From: Thermoplasmatota archaeon
GTDB lineage: Archaea > Thermoplasmatota > Thermoplasmata > Thermoplasmatales > Thermoplasmataceae
NCBI GenBank assembly: GCA_023488885.1
Contig: JAMDDH010000002.1
Location: 62,001 to 126,000 of the forward strand
Reading direction: 5' to 3'
DNA length: 64,000 nucleotides
The notes beneath the pieces are model-generated. The model was not told the DNA's origin. It saw only the letters and a list, made by a program, of their open reading frames with translations, and made no database searches. Made by a program: the position numbers and the translations under genes. Position 1 is the stretch's first letter. The number at the start of each line of letters is the position of its first letter. Positions 55,305 to 63,351 of the stretch are shown here, in pieces.

Positions 55305-55640
55305 ATGCAGGATCATGTAGAAATAGTAACCAAAGACGATGTTCTGAAACACATAAAGAACGGCGATGCGGTAATTGTTAACGTCTTGGCTAAAAGCGCG
55401 TACGACGACGTGCACATCCGGGGATCCATATCAATACCTTTTGATCAAATAGAGGGCGATGGTTGGAAACAACTTGATCGAAGAAAGAAAGTAATAACTT
55501 ATTGTGCCAGTTCCTCCTGCAATGCCTCAAAGAAAGCCGCTGCTATTCTGATTGAAAGAGGACTGAACGCTGCCGCCTACGAAGGTGGGATAAAGGAGTG
55601 GGTTGAATCCAGACTTCCGACAGATGGGATAAAACGTTAA
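55305..55640 (+). CDS. Rhodanese-like sulfurtransferase
   Basis: A single rhodanese domain of 111 residues from ATG 55305. The redox/sulfur-carrying Cys is in TYCASSSCNASKKAA, the Y-C-x5-C-x2-S-x2-A type found in small rhodaneses. HIRGSISIPFDQI is the usual HIxGAxNIP block. The ATG at 55284 is possible, but a TTTAAATA box is about 25 nt upstream of 55305. The 240 nt between the aminotransferase and this gene show no other feature. Confidence 0.82.
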   Translation: MQDHVEIVTKDDVLKHIKNGDAVIVNVLAKSAYDDVHIRGSISIPFDQIEGDGWKQLDRRKKVITYCASSSCNASKKAAAILIERGLNAAAYEGGIKEWVESRLPTDGIKR

Positions 55641-55772
55641 GCAAGGCGACGGGTAGAGTTCACTGATCCAGTAAATGATTGAGAACTTCATGCGCAAACT
55701 ATTCTGTATTCCCGAATTTGACATGGAAAGATTGATAAGTTATCTAGGATGAAACGATAGGATCGGTAGAAG

Positions 55773-56327
55773 ATGGCAGAAACAGGCATAACAAAAAACC
55801 AGATCAATTTTATAAAGAAGCTTCAGGAAAGTAGTGAACTGAGGGAAGAAAAATTACAGGTTTTCCTGAAAAGCAAGGGTAAAGCGAATGTCGACGAACT
55901 GACTCTCCGTGAAGCGTCGGAGGCCATTGACTCGATGAAGAAGATAGAAGTCAAGGGTGAAAAATCAAGTTCCCCGGAGGCTACGGGAAAGCAGATCAAC
56001 TTCATTAGTAAAATGCAGGATTCCGAGGAAAGAGTGGAATCAACCTCGAAGTATCTTTCCAGTCACGGGAAGAGTTCCATCAACCATCTTACAATGTCCG
56101 AGGCTTCGGAACTGATCGATAGCTTGACGAAAATTAGGGGTGATCCCGTTGCAAATGCCACCGTAACTCACGCCACAAAGAAGCAGATACAGTTCATCAA
56201 GAACCTTCAGGACACTGATGTTCGCTTGGAGACTGCCAAGAACTTCCTTTCTGGAATCAAAAAGAAAAGTTTTGATGAGTTGACTATCAAGGAAGCAAGC
56301 GAATTGATTGAGCGACTCAAAGGATAG
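55773..56327 (+). CDS. Protein of three tandem repeats, unknown function
   Basis: The 184 residues consist of three copies of a module of about 58-65 residues. Each begins T-K-x-Q-I-x-F-I-x-x-(L/M)-Q-(D/E)-(S/T) and ends L-T-(L/M/I)-x-E-A-S-(E)-(A/L)-I-(D/E)-x-(L/M). The copies start at about residues 6, 68 and 129. The module resembles short helical units found singly at the ends of some bacterial and phage proteins, but I cannot name a function. It is highly charged, soluble and without cysteine. It stands alone between the rhodanese gene and a small minus-strand gene. Confidence 0.7.
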   Translation: MAETGITKNQINFIKKLQESSELREEKLQVFLKSKGKANVDELTLREASEAIDSMKKIEVKGEKSSSPEATGKQINFISKMQDSEERVESTSKYLSSHGKSSINHLTMSEASELIDSLTKIRGDPVANATVTHATKKQIQFIKNLQDTDVRLETAKNFLSGIKKKSFDELTIKEASELIERLKG

Positions 56328-56350
56328 AAATTCCAGTAAGCCAGATCACT

Positions 56351-56554
56351 TTAGAACCATGTTCTCGTGTCTACCTTCCTTATTTCATCACGCAAGAGCT
56401 GCTTGAAGTCTTCAAAATTCTCACTTCTGAACGCTACTCCGCGTATCATCTCCACATCTTGCTCAAGTTGCTCCTTTCTTCCCTTGTTATAGGCCTCTAA
56501 ATATGTCGATTCCGGGGTTTCACCATATATTGTACCGTTATACTCTATTACCAT
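56351..56554 (-). CDS. Small acidic protein of unknown function
   Basis: A 67-residue protein (start MVIEYNGTIYGE) rich in Glu with a predicted helical second half. No family is recognised. It is supported by an ATG start and by the upstream element at 56601-56616, shared with two other small minus-strand genes at nearly the same distance. It converges with the repeat-protein gene. Confidence 0.5.
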   Translation of the reverse strand: MVIEYNGTIYGETPESTYLEAYNKGRKEQLEQDVEMIRGVAFRSENFEDFKQLLRDEIRKVDTRTWF

Positions 56555-56600
56555 GACACTTCATTCATCAAATGGTATCTCAGTCTTGCGGTCACATTGA

Positions 56601-56616
56601 AAAATGAGAAAATGAG
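56601..56616 (-). promoter_or_regulatory. Shared upstream element, copy B
   Basis: On the minus strand this reads CTCATTTTCTCATTTT followed by TCAA, two copies of CTCATTTT in tandem. It lies 47 nt upstream of the start at 56554. The 16 bases are identical to the copy at 59632-59647, and GAGATA occurs at -27 in both. Confidence 0.5.
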
Positions 56617-56779
56617 GTGAACAACGTAATTACACCTTCAGATACGATCTCTTGTTCGGCAATATCGTTTCATCAATCCAATCGGTCTTCAGAGCATAAT
56701 TTTATCATCGTTTCCTCGGATTCACCCAGCTCCTCAAATAGAGAACTTTAAGCCAGAGATAAAATCGAGTAATCAAAAG

Positions 56780-57991
56780 ATGGGTTCCCGAAAAATTCAG
56801 GGTATACCGATATACCTGCAGATGATGATTCTGCAAGCAGCAGGCAGTTTCAATATATCATCATATGCACCATTAAATATCTTCTTGAAAGCCAATTTTC
56901 TACTGAACGCAGCGCAGGTTGGTCTCATCACCAGTTTTACATTTATCGGTACGATCTGCACATCTTTCCTTTCCGGGATACTCGTAGATCGGATTGGGGC
57001 CAGAAAAACTCTGGCAATATCTTTCGCATCTTTTGTAATTGCATCTTTCACCGCCTTCTTCGCGAGCAGTTATTATATGATTCTGCTGGCATACGTCATA
57101 CTCGGGGCGGGGTACGGCATGGTCACACCCTCCACCAACACCTCGATCATGTATAATTATTCACCAAATCACGTGAGGGCAATGGGAATCAAGCAGACCG
57201 GTGTTCCCGTGGGTGCGATATTTTCCGCTATTTTACTTCCGTTTGTTGCAACTCATTTCTCTGTTGGAGCATCTTACCTCGTTATTTTGATCGTATCCAT
57301 GGTTGCATTATTCTCCATGATCTTCAGAAGAGATTCCAATCCTCAGCCAACAGTTAAATCAGTAATCTCCAGGGAAGAACTGAAAAACGTATTTCACAAC
57401 AGAACACTAATAGCTATCAGCGTTGCTGCTGCATTTCTTGCGTGGAGTCAACAGACAGTGCTTTCATATTATGTTATTTTCAATGAAACCCAAGGAATAA
57501 GCGTTCCAGTCGCTGAAATCATGCTAGCGACACTCCTATTCGGTTCAATAACCGGCAGAATAATGTGGACATTCTCAAATAAATGGATACTTGGGGGGAA
57601 CCTGATTAGAATATTCTCCCTGATAGTGTTCCTTTCAGGAGTGTTCGTGACGCTGATCCCGCTGTCAGCCGATAACATATACTTGGCGATTCCTCTTGCA
57701 CTTTTGCTGGGAATGACTACTGTGGCGTGGAACAGTACATATGTAACGATAATATCTGAGGTGGCACCAAAGGGGAAAGTGGGAATTTTCAGCGGTCTCA
57801 GCCTTACTATATTGTACACTGGGGCCATAGTCGGAACTCCCCTGGCGGGATTTATTGCGGATTTCAGCAGTTCATTTGTGCAAATGTGGCTCGTTGTAGG
57901 AATAGTCTTGCTTATTCTAAGTATGATTCTAGCCCTGGCTGAAAAACACCTTAGACAAGATTATCAGGCTGAAACGGTTTTCAAAATATAA
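56780..57991 (+). CDS. MFS transporter
   Basis: A 403-residue major facilitator with 12 predicted helices. The loop between helices 2 and 3 has GILVDRIGARKTL, the conserved MFS motif G-x3-D-R-x-G-x-R. A central cytoplasmic loop lies around residues 190-210 (RRDSNPQPTVKSV). Polar residues in helix 5 (GIKQTGVPVG) suggest a nitrate/cyanate or organic-anion-like subgroup, but the substrate is unknown. The 225 nt before it contain only copy B of the shared element and a probable promoter. Confidence 0.88.
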   Translation: MGSRKIQGIPIYLQMMILQAAGSFNISSYAPLNIFLKANFLLNAAQVGLITSFTFIGTICTSFLSGILVDRIGARKTLAISFASFVIASFTAFFASSYYMILLAYVILGAGYGMVTPSTNTSIMYNYSPNHVRAMGIKQTGVPVGAIFSAILLPFVATHFSVGASYLVILIVSMVALFSMIFRRDSNPQPTVKSVISREELKNVFHNRTLIAISVAAAFLAWSQQTVLSYYVIFNETQGISVPVAEIMLATLLFGSITGRIMWTFSNKWILGGNLIRIFSLIVFLSGVFVTLIPLSADNIYLAIPLALLLGMTTVAWNSTYVTIISEVAPKGKVGIFSGLSLTILYTGAIVGTPLAGFIADFSSSFVQMWLVVGIVLLILSMILALAEKHLRQDYQAETVFKI

Positions 57992-58074
57992 TATCCAATA
58001 AAATATAAAATTGTGGCTGGAAGGTATTCAGGGAGGTCTAAGGTACCTACCTGCCTCCAATCACGCAACTAAAT

Positions 58075-58533
58075 TTAGCTGTGGTACAACGCCTTATTTA
58101 TTGTGACTTTTGTGACTGGTCTGTCGTTGCGATCCCTTTTCACTTTACTTATAGAATCAGCGATTTCCATCCCTTCGGTAACTTTCCCAAAGACCGGGTG
58201 CTTTGTGTCGAGAAAATTGTTATCTACCACATTAATGAAAAATTGGCTGCCTCCGGTGTTCGGTCCTGCATTGGCCATTGAAATAGTCCCTCTGGAATTC
58301 TTGTTGTTTTTTGTGAATTCATCCTTTATGGAATAACCTGGTCCTCCCATTCCCGTGCCTGTTGGATCTCCCCCTTGAATCATAAAGCCGGGTATGACTC
58401 TGTGGAATATGACGCCGTTATAGAAGCCCTGTTCAGCCAATTTCCTGAAATTACCTGCAGTCACTGGCATTTCCTTTTCGAAAAGTTCAATTTTTATGTT
58501 ACCCATGCTTGTTTCTAACACAACATACGACAT
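58075..58533 (-). CDS. Peptidyl-prolyl cis-trans isomerase (cyclophilin type)
   Basis: A 152-residue cyclophilin. Active-site residues appear in FHRVIPGFMIQGGDPTGTG (Arg, Phe and Gln of the catalytic groove), SMANAGPNTGGSQFFI and HPVFGKVTEGM. There is no signal peptide, so it acts on cytosolic proteins. ATG 58533 fits the fold start and has a CTAAATTAG box about 25 nt upstream. Confidence 0.93.
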   Translation of the reverse strand: MSYVVLETSMGNIKIELFEKEMPVTAGNFRKLAEQGFYNGVIFHRVIPGFMIQGGDPTGTGMGGPGYSIKDEFTKNNKNSRGTISMANAGPNTGGSQFFINVVDNNFLDTKHPVFGKVTEGMEIADSISKVKRDRNDRPVTKVTINKALYHS

Positions 58534-58727
58534 CGAAATCAAAAGCAGATTCTAATTTAGTATCTAAAAGCTAGTATTTCCGTGATATTAGTGGTCACTT
58601 ACTGCAATTTTGAGGAAATAGTTAGCTCCCACACCGTCAACGTCGTTTCAGTCTATTTTTCTTCATCATTCCACAATTTCTAAGGACTAGGGTAAAATTC
58701 CAAATATGTTGGAGGAATAAATCAGAT

Positions 58728-59201
58728 ATGGTATTATTAGTACCAATGAATGATCAGGAGTTTTCAGCGTATATCCGGTCAAGCATTGAAAACTATGCTT
58801 CTGAAAAAGTGAAATCAGGAAACTGGAAACAGGAAAATGCACTCAATTTAGCAAAGGAGGAGTTTCACAGGTTGCTTCCGGACGGCATTAGAACAAAAGA
58901 CCAATATTTGTTAAACATTTTCGATGAAAAAACTGAAAATAATGTGGGAATATTGTGGGTTGGGACTTCCCCAAGAGGTAATTTTCTGGGAGCATTCATC
59001 TGGGATTTCCTGATCCATGAAAAGTTCAGAAGGAAAGGATTTGCAACACAGGCTCTGAAAGAACTGGAAAAATTTCTCAAGACAATGGAAATAAAACAGG
59101 TCTCCCTACACGTATTCGGGCATAACCACGAGGCAATAGCATTGTACCAAAAAGCAGGTTACAAGGTGACAAATATGAATATGTCCCGGCAAATTGACTG
59201 A
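58728..59201 (+). CDS. GNAT-family N-acetyltransferase
   Basis: A 157-residue acetyltransferase. The acetyl-CoA loop is RRKGFATQAL (about 103-112), and NHEAIALYQKAGYKV (about 133-147) is the usual helix and strand near the end. A GGAGGA stretch lies 12 nt before ATG 58728; ATG 58746 is an alternative. Substrate unknown. Confidence 0.83.
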   Translation: MVLLVPMNDQEFSAYIRSSIENYASEKVKSGNWKQENALNLAKEEFHRLLPDGIRTKDQYLLNIFDEKTENNVGILWVGTSPRGNFLGAFIWDFLIHEKFRRKGFATQALKELEKFLKTMEIKQVSLHVFGHNHEAIALYQKAGYKVTNMNMSRQID

Positions 59202-59418
59202 GTTCTCTTCCGTACGGAATGAATAAGGTCTTAATTCAAAGGAGGATTACATCGGCGATGTACTTCCTTATCCAGGATTTCCGCTAACATCATGTTAACT
59301 TTTGGGGTGCGTTAACAAAGGATCAGGGCTTTCTGATTTTTTCAGCAATTGGAGTGTATAGAAAATAAAGTTCATGTTACGGAGGAACAGGGGAAAAATG
59401 GTTTATGGAATGTTGATT

Positions 59419-59586
59419 TTACTGGTTTGACCATCTCTTCTCAAGAGTCAACTTCGCTCTCTCGATGCGATCCTTCCTCTGTAGCGTTACTATAACCGTG
59501 TCTCCTTCGCATAGCTCATCAAACTCACGAATGTATTTTGGTATCTGGATTACATACTTTTTTCCGATCCTGGTTGGAAATTCCAT
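59419..59586 (-). CDS. Small AbrB/MazE-like protein
   Basis: A 55-residue protein whose first 36 residues (TRIGKKYVIQIPKYIREF and EGDTVIVTL) have the swapped-hairpin AbrB pattern. A basic helical tail (DRIERAKLTLEKRW) follows. It may be a DNA-binding regulator or an orphan antitoxin. The shared upstream element copy C lies 46 nt before its start. No toxin gene is recognised next to it. Confidence 0.6.
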   Translation of the reverse strand: MEFPTRIGKKYVIQIPKYIREFDELCEGDTVIVTLQRKDRIERAKLTLEKRWSNQ

Positions 59587-59900
59587 AAATATGCAGAATT
59601 TTTCAGAATATCTCGTTTTTGGTTCTTTTGCAAAATGAGAAAATGAGCTTGAAATTGTGATTATGGTTATTTGACAGTCTCAGAAAAACCAGAGATTCAG
59701 GTCTCGGGCTGAATACAATTATATTCTGAAGGCAGGGTAATCAACGATGATAGCGATAGGTTGTCAAGGGAATACGACTACCATAATGATCTCACGGTCA
59801 TGTCAGAACTGAACAAATTGGTGAGACCAACATCATTCAGAGAACAGAAAACATGGGTAAAAAATAAGATTAAGTAAAGGATGATTTAGTGTAAAATCAA
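59587..59900. other. Gene-poor stretch before the methyltransferase
   Basis: It contains copy C of the shared element and, at 59743-59877, an open plus-strand frame without a proper start (ending in VKNKIK) that may be a gene remnant. A GATTAAGTAAAG stretch near 59868 may be the methyltransferase promoter. Confidence 0.4.
59632..59647 (-). promoter_or_regulatory. Shared upstream element, copy C
   Basis: On the minus strand this reads CTCATTTTCTCATTTT followed by GCAA. It is identical over 16 bases to copy B and lies 46 nt upstream of the AbrB-like start at 59586. Confidence 0.5.
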
Positions 59901-60791
59901 ATGACCTATTTGAGACTGATGAAATATCCGGGTGCCAAGACTATTCTAATTCCTGAAATCAGGAATATACTCAGGAATTCCAATCAGCACTTCTTGTTGG
60001 ATGTATTCGGTGGCTCAGGGCTGGTGGCCCTTAATCTGCATGCTAGGCGTACTGTATATAATGACATTGAAGACGAATTGGTCAATATTTTCAGAGTCAT
60101 ACAGGAAAGGCCAGAAAGTTTGTATCGTATGCTAGAAAACCTACTGAAATCAACCGGACAAAAACGAGGCAGGTTAACCAAGGAATTTTCAGGCTCCTTT
60201 ACACACAATGGGGCGATGAACACAGTGAAGAACGGAATTTCATCCAAGAATGAAAAATATAGAATGATCGACGCCCACCAGTTACAGAAGAACGATCAAC
60301 GTGAAAGTTCAGAGAAAATGAGCAGGGAGGAAAGGGCATATCTTAGCCTTTATCGCCTCAGCACGAGTTTTGGTGGAATGGGAAACACCTATGCTACTGC
60401 CAATGAGAAATCAACGTTCAGGTATATTAGCAAAACATTTGATGAATTCCCAAGAATTGCTGAAACTGTTAAAAAATGGAAAATCGAGAATATGGATTTT
60501 CGAGAACTTATACAAAAATATGATTCCCGCGATGCCTTTTTTTACCTCGACCCGCCATATCCGGGAAAGGGATGGTACAACCATAATTTTGATGCAGGGG
60601 ATTTTAGAGATCTCAGGACTATTCTAGATTCCTTAAAGGGCAAATATCTGATGAATCTTAATGCAGAAGACACCAACCTCGCTCAAATATTTGGCAAACC
60701 GACATTTGTGAAAAGTTACCTAAACCAGAATGGTGGGCAAAATGCGAAGCAAGAAACCCTGCGACTTAAGGCGTTTTATACAAATGTATAG
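59901..60791 (+). CDS. D12-class DNA adenine-N6 methyltransferase (Dam-like), orphan
   Basis: A 296-residue alpha-class adenine methyltransferase. The N-terminal MKYPGAK is the usual (K/R)xxGxK start of D12 enzymes. DVFGGSGLVAL (about 34-44) is the SAM motif FxGxG, YNDIED is the acidic ribose contact, and DPPYPGKG (about 218-225) is the catalytic DPPY. The target-recognition part lies between (about 75-205). No restriction endonuclease gene is next to it. The frame continues after its stop into a surface-protein-like fragment, which suggests insertion or recombination at this point. Confidence 0.9.
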   Translation: MTYLRLMKYPGAKTILIPEIRNILRNSNQHFLLDVFGGSGLVALNLHARRTVYNDIEDELVNIFRVIQERPESLYRMLENLLKSTGQKRGRLTKEFSGSFTHNGAMNTVKNGISSKNEKYRMIDAHQLQKNDQRESSEKMSREERAYLSLYRLSTSFGGMGNTYATANEKSTFRYISKTFDEFPRIAETVKKWKIENMDFRELIQKYDSRDAFFYLDPPYPGKGWYNHNFDAGDFRDLRTILDSLKGKYLMNLNAEDTNLAQIFGKPTFVKSYLNQNGGQNAKQETLRLKAFYTNV

Positions 60792-60977
60792 GCTAATTCA
60801 ACCCAAAAACTCACAGGTGCATACGGAGAGTTGGGGGTTTATGCCAGTTCAGGATATTACGGTGGAACATACCATGGCTATTCCCTTTATTATCCCGCCA
60901 TAACAACAGGGGGATTCAATACGTATATCCCGCATACGTCACCTTGGAATCCAAACGATGGGCCTCCGTGGGGATAG
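60792..60977 (+). pseudogene. C-terminal fragment of a Tyr/Gly/Pro-rich surface-type protein
   Basis: Directly after the methyltransferase stop, in the same frame, 61 codons encode a Gly/Tyr/Ser-rich sequence (GVYASSGYYGGTYHGYSLYY) ending NPNDGPPWG and a stop. There is no start codon, and the composition differs strongly from the methyltransferase. It looks like the tail of a secreted or surface protein whose body is gone. Read-through would join it to the methyltransferase, which is less likely. Confidence 0.5.
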
Positions 60978-61023
60978 ACCTATACACGTAAATAACGGGG
61001 AAATATAACTGAGGCAATAAGTT

Positions 61024-61566
61024 ATGAACTTGACGGTCTTGAAGAATCATGGCTATCTGATTACCGCAATTGCATTCGTGGCAGGATTAGCGTTGATTCT
61101 TTCGGTCCCATTTACTATTGATTCGCACGCCATATTTTCAAATGAAATAAAGAGCTTCGGAAATGGGGTGTATGGGTCTAAACTCATTCAATTCAATTCC
61201 AGCGGGGGAACCATTGTTGTATTCGGCGCTCCTCCGGAGAATAGATCTGGTTTAATTAACAGCAATCAGATTGGTGAAGCGAATTCTACCAATATTCCCA
61301 CATTGTCCATAAAACCACACCTGGTCTCCATAAGTGGCAATAGAACGGATATATCATACTATTACGAAAACCTGCCTCCAGGAGAATATTACTTTGTTTT
61401 TTCGGGAAATCATTCCAATAATCTTGAATTCTATTGGACCTATGCTTCCCCTTCGCTAAACTATAATCTCTACGGTGGGTGGGGCATGGTTCTCGCATCT
61501 CCGGTCATAGGAATAGCAACTTATCTCATCAGAAAGAAATCTCTAAAAAGCCCTGAGATCAAGTGA
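61024..61566 (+). CDS. Membrane protein with an extracytoplasmic domain, unknown function
   Basis: A 180-residue protein with a first helix (about 11-32), an external domain of about 110 residues with several Asn-x-Ser/Thr sites, and a second helix (about 150-168) followed by a Lys-rich cytoplasmic end. ENLPPGEYYFVFSG in the external part resembles a beta-sandwich edge. No family is recognised. Topology is both ends inside. Confidence 0.6.
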   Translation: MNLTVLKNHGYLITAIAFVAGLALILSVPFTIDSHAIFSNEIKSFGNGVYGSKLIQFNSSGGTIVVFGAPPENRSGLINSNQIGEANSTNIPTLSIKPHLVSISGNRTDISYYYENLPPGEYYFVFSGNHSNNLEFYWTYASPSLNYNLYGGWGMVLASPVIGIATYLIRKKSLKSPEIK

Positions 61567-61909
61567 TAGCTGCATTAGTTATAAACAAGTGATCTACTTT
61601 ATACCATGAGAAAAATCCGAAGTGTTCATCCATAACACCGTCATGAAATAGCGCTAATGGCTGGTTACAAATCTGCTTCTGCAGACATCCATCATCGTTT
61701 TATCAGGAAAGAACACTCCGCATAATGTTCAGGTACAATAGCGTCAAGATCCATAACCGATCTGTTCAAGGCACTGGAGAGCAAAGGTTACAGGCTTAGA
61801 GATATTATTCTGGAATCTATCAGGAATCCATACACATTGACAATAGTCAGATCGGTGGTTAAATCGCGAAGCTGCAGTACATTATTATATTCAAGCCACA
61901 TAATATTTG
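61567..61909. other. Gene-poor stretch with a possible gene fragment
   Basis: A plus-strand frame from about 61724 to 61920 is open without a proper start and encodes a plausible helical peptide (SITDLFKALESKGYRLRDII). It may be the remnant of a gene. The end contains the ATTATTATATTC promoter of the following transporter. Confidence 0.35.
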
Positions 61910-63118
61910 ATGACCGGTGAAGGCGGATCATTAAAACTTGGATATCTCTTTTACAGGTTCCTTGTTTCAAAATCTGTTTTTACAGTTTCTTGGACGCTGT
62001 TTGAAATATTCTTCCTATGGTCCATAATTGAACAATACCATTCTGTATTTCTCACTGCTCTTATTCCAACGATATCTATGGCTGTCCAGTTACTTGCAAC
62101 TATTCCAGTGGGACATGTCATAGATCAGTTGAACAAAACTGTTCTGAATTTCCTTGCCTCTGTTATTTTTCTCGGTGGAATAACGCTTCTTTTCCTTGGC
62201 CAGCATGTCTTTATTATCTACATAATAGTTGCAATTTCGAGCTTTGCCAATACCTTGAAGGGCGACACATTCTTCTCGCTGATTAAGGAACGAGTGAGAA
62301 ATGAGGGAATCAACAAAGCTAACTCATTCAACCAAATGTCTGTCAGCCTATCCAGTCTCATAGGAATAGGATTCGCTGGCATATCATTAATATTATTGAG
62401 TCATTACATAGTCCTGTTCCTGCTGATATTATCTGCAGTATCTATTTTTACTTCCATTCCGGTAAAATCCAAGATTCAAGCTTTCAAGACACACGAAAGG
62501 GGAAGGTACAGGGACATCTGGGCAATTTTCAACCAGATAAAGGGCTTTGTTGCATTCGGGCTTGTAGTGAACGGGATGTTTGTAGCCATAACAGTTTATG
62601 CGGCAGGTCTCTTGAAGTTGTATGTCCACTCCGGCCCGCTGGAATACACCTTATTTGAATTTTCTTTCCCGCTCGGCATGCTGTTTGGTTCTTTGCTGAG
62701 CCTTTCCATAATAAAGAACATTGACAGTTACCTTGTCGTCGGAGGTTTAGTCTTTTTCTACGCTCCACTAATACTGGTTCTCGGATTGAATCGAATAGCG
62801 TGGATAGATATTCTCACGGCTTTCTTGATCGGGTTATTGAATCCTTTGATAAATATTCCTCTGATGTCGAGATTCACCAAAGTAGTACCGCTAAATATTT
62901 TTGGAAGAGTTTCTGCATTTTTAAGAATATTCCTTTCAAGTTCAACCCCGGTAATGGCGGCTTTATTAGCTTTTATATCACTGTACTACGAGGTAAATGT
63001 GATTCTCACAGTCATCGGCTTGTTCATGATCCCATTCTCTCTGCTCGGGCTTAAGGTAGTGCGGAATTTCTACAAGCTGGAATCAAGCGAAAGCAGCATT
63101 TCTAGTGATCAAATATAA
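61910..63118 (+). CDS. MFS transporter
   Basis: A 402-residue protein with about 12 helices and the major facilitator layout. Conserved charges are weak: the helix 2-3 loop reads GHVIDQLNKTVL rather than the usual basic motif. A central cytoplasmic loop at about 190-210 (KTHERGRYRD) splits it into two halves. ATG 61910 is preferred over TTG 61907 because the TATA-like box is about 24 nt upstream. Substrate unknown; a drug-efflux-like role is possible. Confidence 0.82.
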   Translation: MTGEGGSLKLGYLFYRFLVSKSVFTVSWTLFEIFFLWSIIEQYHSVFLTALIPTISMAVQLLATIPVGHVIDQLNKTVLNFLASVIFLGGITLLFLGQHVFIIYIIVAISSFANTLKGDTFFSLIKERVRNEGINKANSFNQMSVSLSSLIGIGFAGISLILLSHYIVLFLLILSAVSIFTSIPVKSKIQAFKTHERGRYRDIWAIFNQIKGFVAFGLVVNGMFVAITVYAAGLLKLYVHSGPLEYTLFEFSFPLGMLFGSLLSLSIIKNIDSYLVVGGLVFFYAPLILVLGLNRIAWIDILTAFLIGLLNPLINIPLMSRFTKVVPLNIFGRVSAFLRIFLSSSTPVMAALLAFISLYYEVNVILTVIGLFMIPFSLLGLKVVRNFYKLESSESSISSDQI

Positions 63119-63351
63119 TTCCATTGGCTATTTGTAATAATGGAGGTCAAACTGTATAATTCGTAAGATACATGTTATCCGAAGTTGTGTAAAACAGAAA
63201 TGCAAACAACACCTGAAATAAGCATCAAAAATTGGGAATAACTGTTTCCACTCGCAGCGGTCAGAAGTCTTATCTCGTAAACTTGTAGATTTTTCTTTAC
63301 TTTGCTTCTCATTGGCGAGTTTTTGCTTCAATGTTTTAGAAAACAAGAAAG

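Noticed and set aside
59743-59877. Open frame before the methyltransferase as an antitoxin gene
   Set aside because: There is no proper start codon and no recognised fold; it is more likely a remnant or chance.
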